In this document: positions 57,371-64,000 of the stretch, one piece after another
Numbering within the stretch: position 1 is the stretch's first letter
Layout: the number at the start of each line of letters is the position of its first letter
Assembly: GCA_018296165.2 (NCBI GenBank)
Contig: JACKQL020000085.1
Span: 124,001-188,000 of the forward strand
DNA from: Termitomyces sp. T153
Lineage: Eukaryota > Basidiomycota > Agaricomycetes > Agaricales > Lyophyllaceae
DNA length: 64,000 nt
Reading direction: 5' to 3'
Translations under genes and position numbers: made by a program
Notes under the pieces: model-generated
What the model was told of the DNA's origin: nothing
Databases searched by the model: none
The model's input: only the letters and a program-made list of their open reading frames with translations

Positions 57371-58974
57371 CTAGCGACAGTGGGCCCCGACAGGCTGTCG
57401 TCTAACATCAGAAGTTTTATCGACAGCGTTTATACTGGTTATTAGAGGATTCAAAAGACCCTTTTCTCTTGCAAATTCCGTCGCTCGAGAAGAGGCGCCT
57501 GGGTCTGACGGTGGTACGAAGAATTCATCGATGATGGGAATTTGTAACAAGTTCATCTTTGGGGTAATTATGGCCATATAGTTGGTCTTAATTTCCATCC
57601 AATCGGCTAGTGGGAAAAAAATAAGTCTTGTCAAAGGTAACAATAGAGTTAGATTTTACCTCGCTCAAAAGTCAAAGGCTCACTTGCAATCTATACCGTA
57701 GTACTTTGAGAAATGGAACGGAAGGATTCCAGTCAACGCACCATAATAATATTTTCTCTTTTATCAGCTTTAGACATCTTGTAATGGCCACCATCAGCAT
57801 ATTCACTGAACGTCGTGCCCGAGGAGAACCACTGAACAACTGATGAGCGGAAGTTAAGGACGACGTGGAACAAGTCTTACCAATGACGCTGCCTCGTCTT
57901 TTCTCGATGAAATATATCGGGTGACAACAACACTTTCTCCGTCAGTAACACAAAAATTCATCAGACTAGGCTGTATCAATAAAGTCGGTCAAGGTAGGGG
58001 AAAGGGTCAATGGTAGTAAGACGTGCCTCAGTAATACCAGCCTCCTTTGCCAATGCGTTGAGATGAGATATAGTTTGAAGCATAGCCTTGCGCAAAACCT
58101 CAGACGTGAACGATCGTGCGTTAGGGTCCTCTAACTTTGAGAGAGTTCAGATTGTCTGTACTTGAGCCGAGATAGATTACTCCCCTTCGACAGAAATAGA
58201 GCGAAAGCCCATTCGGAATCTGTATAGGCATTGTAATCAGTAGCTTCAACTCGAAGGAGACGCAAACCTGTATTGCCCTGCACAGCGTCAAAAATGTCAT
58301 CAGAAATACAACTCTGTAGCTTGCGCTTGATCAGATGGAAATCGGCAATTCCACCATTGTGCATGAACTGACGGAATTTCGGGGCTTGATCATACAGAGA
58401 GGAGTGGATACATACCATCAATTTACCATGGACGAAAGGATGGCAGTTGTCCAGTGATAATGAGCCCGCCGTGGTGGCTCTAACATGACCACTACGCTCG
58501 ATCCATGAGTGTGAGACACGGCGAAAAACACAAAACGCACAAGACTAGAGGAGACTTGATCTTCTCTGCCAGCCTCGTCAAATTCACATTATTCCAAGCC
58601 TATCAGGATATTTTGAGTAGAGAATGGAGAACGTATTGCGAGCTGACCGGAGTGACCGACGTGAATATGCATGGCTGGCTGCCGAGTTCTTCGTCATAGA
58701 CAGAATCATACCAGCCTGTGCATGAGAGCTAAGTTAGTAATCACTCTTTGAGCAGTGTTACTGACCGACACCAAACCCATCCCCATTCATAGGCCTTCTA
58801 TGATCCAAACGAAGGCGAGAGTCAAATGCTTGATTGATGATGGAATGGCACGGTCTCGTCAATAGCTACTCGGCACGGGACCAGACATTTGAGCATTGAT
58901 AGCAAGAGCGACGAGGGACTCACATGAGATAGCTGCACGGGTGAACTCCCCTTGTATATAACAAAGCGACACAT
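57371..58974 (-). CDS. DUG3: Dug3-type class II glutamine amidotransferase
   Basis: N-terminal-nucleophile amidase; with Dug2 it cleaves glutathione in yeast. About eight exons. Start MCRFVIYKGSSPVQLSH places the catalytic Cys at position 2. Then MNGDGFGVGWYDS, SPLVFAHVRASTTGSLSLDN-CHPF, FMHNGGIADFHLIKRKL, GNTDSEWAFALFLS, NGGHYKMSKADKRENII, ASEPLTFERADWMEIKTNYM and LLQIPIIDEF. The C-terminal 20-25 residues diverge. The order of motifs matches Dug3. Confidence 0.92.
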
Positions 58975-59445
58975 CCTATGTGCAGCACGCTTAAAGTTAT
59001 AGTGATAGTTCTGATCAAGAATCGGAATCCAATAGACGACGTTGATAGGCAGCAAAGGCTTTACATAAATAGACTCAAATTTGTACTAGCTGTAGATCTC
59101 CTAAAATAAAGAAGGTCACGGGTGCTGGTTAGCGGCAACCCGGGCAAGCTTCCACTTATGTAGGTCGACTTCCCATGAGTCCACCATAAATACTTGAGTA
59201 CAAAAAACTCATTGACTTTGTCATCAGGACGGTCCTATAACATCCTTCAGATATCGGCGTGATGTATTAGGCAGCCTTGCCAGGTGCAGGCATGCTCGCA
59301 CCTATTAAATTGCTTATGCCGGCTTTGAGGAAAACAACGGTAACGAGTCATAACTTGGGCTTATGAAGATGACGAATGACAGTGGTAATGTGATATTGCA
59401 AAAACATGCAGACCATGTATGTAACTTGCCTGGGGTATGTTACAA
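58975..59445. other. Intergenic, no feature seen
   Basis: Upstream of DUG3 and downstream of AGM1, both on the minus strand. No ORF or repeat that I can support. Confidence 0.6.
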
Positions 59446-61361
59446 CTACAAAAACTCCTTCGGGCGTCTAGCGGGGTCCCCGCGAGCCTCGTCATATACA
59501 AGACCAGCCACACGGAAAGCAAGTTCTGCATGCGAGTTCTTTGAGTTCTTTCGAAACTACAACGAAACATATACTGACCATCCGCTTGAGATCGTACAAC
59601 GGCCTCGGCGTACACTCTGACCACATCTTCCGTTCCACTTGGGCGAACAAATGAACGACCACCCTCATATCTCCGGACCAACTCGTCAATCTTCCCCTGA
59701 AGGCCCGGAGGACTCACGAGACGACGTTCAGCGTTTTCCGTTCGAAAGGCATGACGGTCAGCTACGACAACTTTGACAAGGCGATTCGGTAGATCGACGT
59801 ATAGTGAATCCCACTCTTCACCAGAGTACGACCTGTGTGAAAGCACAGCTTCGACCAAGAGCATGTCGGAGAGAGCATCTCCGACTGTTTGGTTGATGAG
59901 CTGTGTAAGATTGACGAGGTGCTTCAGGGCTGTGGATTGCGCAGGTGTAGAAGGTTGGTGTTTCGTCATCTTCTGTTGAGTTGAAGGCGAAAATAACACA
60001 GTTCCATGTCCATTGGCTTCGAAGTATACGCCGATGTCAAAGTGCTCGGCAGCATGGTGGAGATGTTTGACACCAGTGGCTACGCACTTCACAGGGAGAC
60101 GCTGCGTTTGACGGAAAATTAGAAAACAAGGTGGGAAGGGCGATGATAGACCAACTCACTCCAGAAAGATATTTAGTCGAAGCGCCATTAGCGTATGCAG
60201 TTTGTACAATTCCTACTTTGATTTCAGTTTCCAAACCCGCGGATCTTACAAGATCTACAATGAAGGCAGCGACCAAAGCAGCAATCTTGTCACCATCAAG
60301 CATGTGGAAGGTACCTCTTTCGTCTAAGTAGTAGTACATTAGGCGATCTGCGTCACCGTCAAGACTGCATGCACGTTGACCAGGTTTCATACGATTTGCC
60401 AATGAAGGAGGAAGTTTCTGCATGGTTTTGACAAAGTCGGCACCGCACAAATAGTTTAGAGTCCCATGCGTAGACATATCCGTATTCTCCAGAACGAGGG
60501 ACAGTGAGTCTTCAAGATGGTCCCTCAAGGTAATTGCAGCAAGTGTACCAACTCCGTTGGCACAGTCGATAAGTAAAGGTTCAAGAGCCTTCCTTTCAGC
60601 CTAAGGCAAAATGAGATATGTCCACGACTTGTTTGTTATAACCTACAACAAGACTTCGGAAGGATATGCCGAGCTTATGAAAGTATCCTTCCTCTGAATC
60701 GTCTCCATAGCTGTCGGGAGTGTTTTTCGTGTTTATGGCCTTGACAAGATAATGGAGAATGGGAGTAGTTGTGACTCCGGCATTGCGTCCTTCGGCACCA
60801 ATGGCACTTAAACCGTCTTCAAGAGCAGATACAAGAGCTACCCCAGATGGTCGTGTATCACGCGCGTAGACAACTCGTGCTGGTTTGGATACATCTGTCT
60901 TTGTTGTCCGAATGAGAGTATCCAATGCTTCGATGAAGTTCTCTGTGGAGGGCGCATTGGATAATGTCGTCGCATGTGCTTCCCAGGAGCTTTCCAGCAT
61001 TTCCCCACGAGAATCGACAATCTTGACACCGTTGTCCTAGCAGTTGCGTTTACTATAAGCTTCAAATCTTTAAAGTCTTTGAATTCTGCATACCTCCTCA
61101 GGGTTGTGAGATGCGGTGATCATTACACCGACGGTCTGGCCATCGAGTTTCTTACTTCTTATCCCAGCGAGAACGCCAACTCGAAAAAGAACGGAGTCCA
61201 ATGTGCTCCCTCTGATTGCGGCATGATCGTACTATATCATTGTGAAAGTCAAACACTCACAAGGTCCTGAAGCCAGCAGTGCCATAAGAGAATCGAATGT
61301 GAGGTGGTTTTGGATGGGCATTGGATAGTGTTCTGAGAGATTCCATCGAAAACGTGGACAT
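59446..61361 (-). CDS. AGM1: Phosphoacetylglucosamine mutase
   Basis: Converts GlcNAc-6-P to GlcNAc-1-P for UDP-GlcNAc, the precursor of chitin and GPI anchors. Six exons, about 545 aa. Start [17 protein letters not shown] then [11 protein letters not shown]; active-site serine loop [16 protein letters not shown] (split by an intron after EE), ARDTRPSG, metal loop [14 protein letters not shown], sugar loop [12 protein letters not shown], phosphate loop [16 protein letters not shown]. The last short exon ends [10 protein letters not shown]. All four catalytic loops are intact. 143 bp from the divergent SEC17. Confidence 0.96.
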
Positions 61362-61504
61362 CGCAAAGGAAGTGGGGGAGGAGGCACTTATTGCATACTA
61401 GTCAGATGATATCTGATCGAGATCAATTGATTACTCCTATATGTTAGATAATTCTAACAATTGCAGCACAGCATCTTCCTTCATCTCCATCTCTTGATTG
61501 TTTA

Positions 61505-62526
61505 ATGGGACCTTCTAAATCACCTGCCCAAATTCTCCTGGAAAAGGCGGACAAGAAAGCAAATTCCTCTGGAGGATGGTTCACTTCGAGTACAGCGAAG
61601 TTCGAGGAAGCTGGTGATCTCTATCAGCAGGCAGCTAACTCCTTCAAACTCGAGAAATTATTCAAAGAAGCGGGGGATGCGTTTGCTCGGGAGGCGGAGT
61701 GCCGAGAGAAATGCAAGGAGCAGAATGAAGCATCAAATGCCTGGTGGAATGCTGCCAAGGCGTACAAGAGAGGATACCCAGAGTGTGAGGGTCAGATGTT
61801 TCGTGAACTGGTGATGGCTGACTGGGTTTAGTGGCTGTTCAAGCTCTGACGCAAACCATTGTTCACCTTACTCAAGCCGGTCGTTTCAGACAGGCGGCTG
61901 ACAGGGAGAAAGAAATCGGACAGATTTATCTACAAGAATCCAATGATCTACGGAAAGCTTGCGAGAGTTACGTGCGCGCTGGTGATTGGTACGCGCAGGA
62001 AGATGCATCGGCGTAAGGATTTGCCAGCGCATCCCTTCTGTACTAATCTGGACCCAATGAATGCAGAACTGCCAACGCGTGCTACAAAGATGCTGCAGAT
62101 CTTCACGCCGAACTTGACGAATACCCACAGGCCATTGCTCGTTATGAACAGGTTGCTGATCATTCTTTGGGTTCGTCATTGACCAAATACAGCGTCAAAG
62201 AATATTGGTTGAGAGCTGGACTCTGTGCATTAGCCATGGGTGTATGTCCATAGACCTATCTTGATTTCACATTTCACATCATGCGATAGGACACAGTAAC
62301 GGCGCAACGGAATTTGGCAAAATATGGCAATCAAGACACTACGTTTCCCTCAACACGTGAGGCGAAATTTCTCGCTGTTTTAACTGAAGCTGTTACGGCT
62401 GGGGATGAAGAAGCATTTACAGGAGCCGTGGTGGAATTTGACCAGGTCACGAAGTTGGATAACTGGAAGACGGCCATTCTCCTCAAGATCAAGAGGGGCA
62501 TCCAGGCCGAGCCTGGACTGACGTAA
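61505..62526 (+). CDS. SEC17: Alpha-SNAP (Sec17)
   Basis: Adaptor that brings NSF/Sec18 to SNARE complexes. Four exons, about 288 aa of TPR-like helices: PAQILLEKADKKANSS, FEEAGDLYQQAANSFK, EASNAWWNAAKAYKRGYPE, AVQALTQTIVHLTQAGRFRQ, ANACYKDAADLHAELDEYPQ, SLTKYSVKEYWLRAGLCALA and the C-terminal acidic/Leu end needed for Sec18 ATPase (VVEFDQVTKLDNWKTAILLK). Exact size of the family. Confidence 0.95.
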
Positions 62527-62611
62527 TTACATGACACGTGATTTGAAGGACCACGTCGGGGTGCCAACCTCCATAGATTTCAGAACTTGTATCTCGTCAC
62601 TTTAATCTGTA

Positions 62612-63782
62612 ATGGCAAGCTTAGTAGCAATCCTCTTTCTTCGTGCCCTTCATTATTTCTATTCTCTCATTATTCTGTGCTACTCATTCTGTTCCCGATC
62701 CTCCCCGTCGTTTCCGCGACCTTCTTGCTGTCACCGCATACCCAAGCACCTCGCTCTTCTTCTCGTCTCTGGCACAGCGCAGGACAATTCTGATTTACGA
62801 GCTGCCCTTGTTCGAACCGTTGTGGATGCAGTAAGCTGGTGTCGTGCTTCAGGTATACAGCAGCTCACTGTCTACGAAGAACACGGTACTGCCTCAATCC
62901 AACAGTCCAATACCCGTTTAATATTCTTCGTAGGAGTTCTCCTCAAGTTATCTAAAAACATTTGTGACAGTTTACCGACTGAATCGGAGGAAGCTTTAAA
63001 CGATTCTGATATTGAATATCCTTTGACTCCCCCACCATCAGACTACTCCGAGTCACGGCCCATATCTCCCCAGAATCCACAAGCTGACAGTCACGTACGA
63101 ACGATCCGCATCCTTACCACGAAACATAATTCGCCTCCCCAAACCGGTGCAATCAAACGGAAAGAACTTGGTGAGTAGTTGTAGTTTAATCCAGATACAT
63201 ACACAAAGCTGATGATCAGTATGGATATAGTTGTCAATCATGCTTCTCAAAATCAGCTTACCCTCTATCTTATGTCGCGAAGGTCATCTAAGCCAGCCAT
63301 AGCATCTGTTGCGCAAGCCTTCGTGCTATGCAACAAGCAAAAGCAGCGGACGAACGCCAAACATATCAAGACTGATGCGTTTCTGCTTTCGGTCAATGAA
63401 CTTGAAAGTTCTTTAGAGTGTACGTCCTCGATATAAAGAAGATAAAAAAAAATCTGATTCAACCCTGTATAGCCGACCATACCTTGTCATCTCCAGACGT
63501 CATGATCGTACATACGTTGATTCCCCAGCAAGATTCCTCGTCGCCCTTGGAACTCCACGGATACCCTCCTTGGCAGATCAGACTAACAGAAATATAGTAA
63601 GACTCGTTCCTTCTTCTCACAGTGCACTTAAGTGTTTTAGCCATACTAGACCGGATTGCTCGAGATACCGACCAATAATAACTGGACATTCATCCACTCC
63701 GAAATGCATGTCTCTTTCAGAAGACTCCTTCAATCAGGCCTTAGATGAATATACTGCAGCAGAGATGCGCTTTGGCAAGTAG
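62612..63782 (+). CDS. NUS1: Nus1-like dehydrodolichyl diphosphate synthase subunit
   Basis: Non-catalytic partner of the cis-prenyltransferase Rer2/Srt1 in the ER, for dolichol. Start MASLVAILFLRALHYFYSLI (membrane segment). Then IPKHLALLLVS, AVSWCRASGIQQLTVYEEHG, QNQLTLYLMSRRSSKPAIAS, SSPDVMIVHTLIPQQDSSSP, GYPPWQIRLTEI and the conserved end FNQALDEYTAAEMRFGK (RxG motif of Nus1). A long Ser/Pro spacer sits in the middle. The last junction (about 63596-63622) is uncertain: the only frame-keeping intron I find is about 26 bp. Confidence 0.85.
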
Positions 63783-64000
63783 AACAGCCATGCCGAGTGA
63801 ATTATAGTCACTAGAAACATTTCTGAACTGGAATGCGAATTTCTCGGCACTGCGTGGAGCATTGCTCCAGAGTTCCATCGTGCCGATGAAGATCGACTAG
63901 GTACATAAGTATATATATCCAGCATGAAACATAAAAACCAAGGAATCGTAATTTTGACAGATCCGATGCCAACCGGATCATTGTGTCCCTGCTTATGTAC
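63783..64000. other. Right edge, no feature seen
   Basis: 218 bp after the NUS1 stop; 3' flank only. Confidence 0.5.

Overview
The window is nuclear DNA from a filamentous basidiomycete, most likely a mushroom-forming agaric. Genes are dense and sit on both strands. Almost every gene is cut by many 42-65 bp GT-AG introns. The gene set is fungal: a NoxB-type NADPH oxidase, Pal1, a cytochrome-b5-fused sphingolipid desaturase, a bifunctional HIS7, a Dug3 amidotransferase and a SIZ/PIAS SUMO ligase. Several proteins match the agaricomycete forms I know in their fine detail. Gene models were built by hand from splice signals and reading frame, so splice sites are reliable to about 1-2 bp and a few starts are uncertain.

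Layout. 1-11.7 kb: 5' part of Nup155/170 (-), a Bck1-like MAPKKK with an odd C-terminal extension (+), NoxB (-), MAD2 (-), TAF5 (+) and a head-to-head pair of unrecognised genes. 12.1-17.8 kb: a tandem duplication of a signal-peptide/one-TM protein gene, with repeat-rich flanks. 17.9-24.5 kb: a short MetE-like protein (-), RPL13 (+), a 142-bp tandem array made from the 3' end of the neighbouring sphingolipid desaturase gene (-), then Pal1 (+) starting 45 bp from the desaturase ATG. 24.7-32.8 kb: HIS7 (-), SER3 (+), RAD51 (-), an F-box gene (+), mitochondrial uL4 (-) and RPS16 (+). 33.1-41.7 kb: a BRCT/Myb Rap1-like protein (+), NDUFA11 (-), an EED-like WD40 protein (+), a small secreted repeat-peptide precursor (-) and ESF1 (+). 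41.9-51 kb: NUDC (-), a SIZ/PIAS ligase (+), the ADP/ATP carrier (+), a 1.6-kb stretch without a clear gene, and the IRC3 helicase (+). 51-64 kb: a fused pseudouridine glycosidase/kinase (-), molybdopterin synthase large subunit (+), ICE2 (-), DUG3 (-), AGM1 (-), SEC17 (+) and NUS1 (+).

Most genes are housekeeping and stand alone. Many are arranged in divergent pairs with spacers of only 28-260 bp (desaturase/Pal1, NDUFA11/EED, HIS7/SER3, uL4m/RPS16, PsuG-K/MoaE, AGM1/SEC17, MAD2/TAF5). The most novel element is the precursor at 38457-39015: a signal peptide followed by six near-identical 18-19-residue peptides separated by Lys-Arg or Arg-Arg sites, which looks like an undescribed Kex2-processed secreted peptide. 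Second is the MAPKKK whose usual pre-kinase region lies after the kinase domain. Third is the tandem amplification of the desaturase gene's 3' end.
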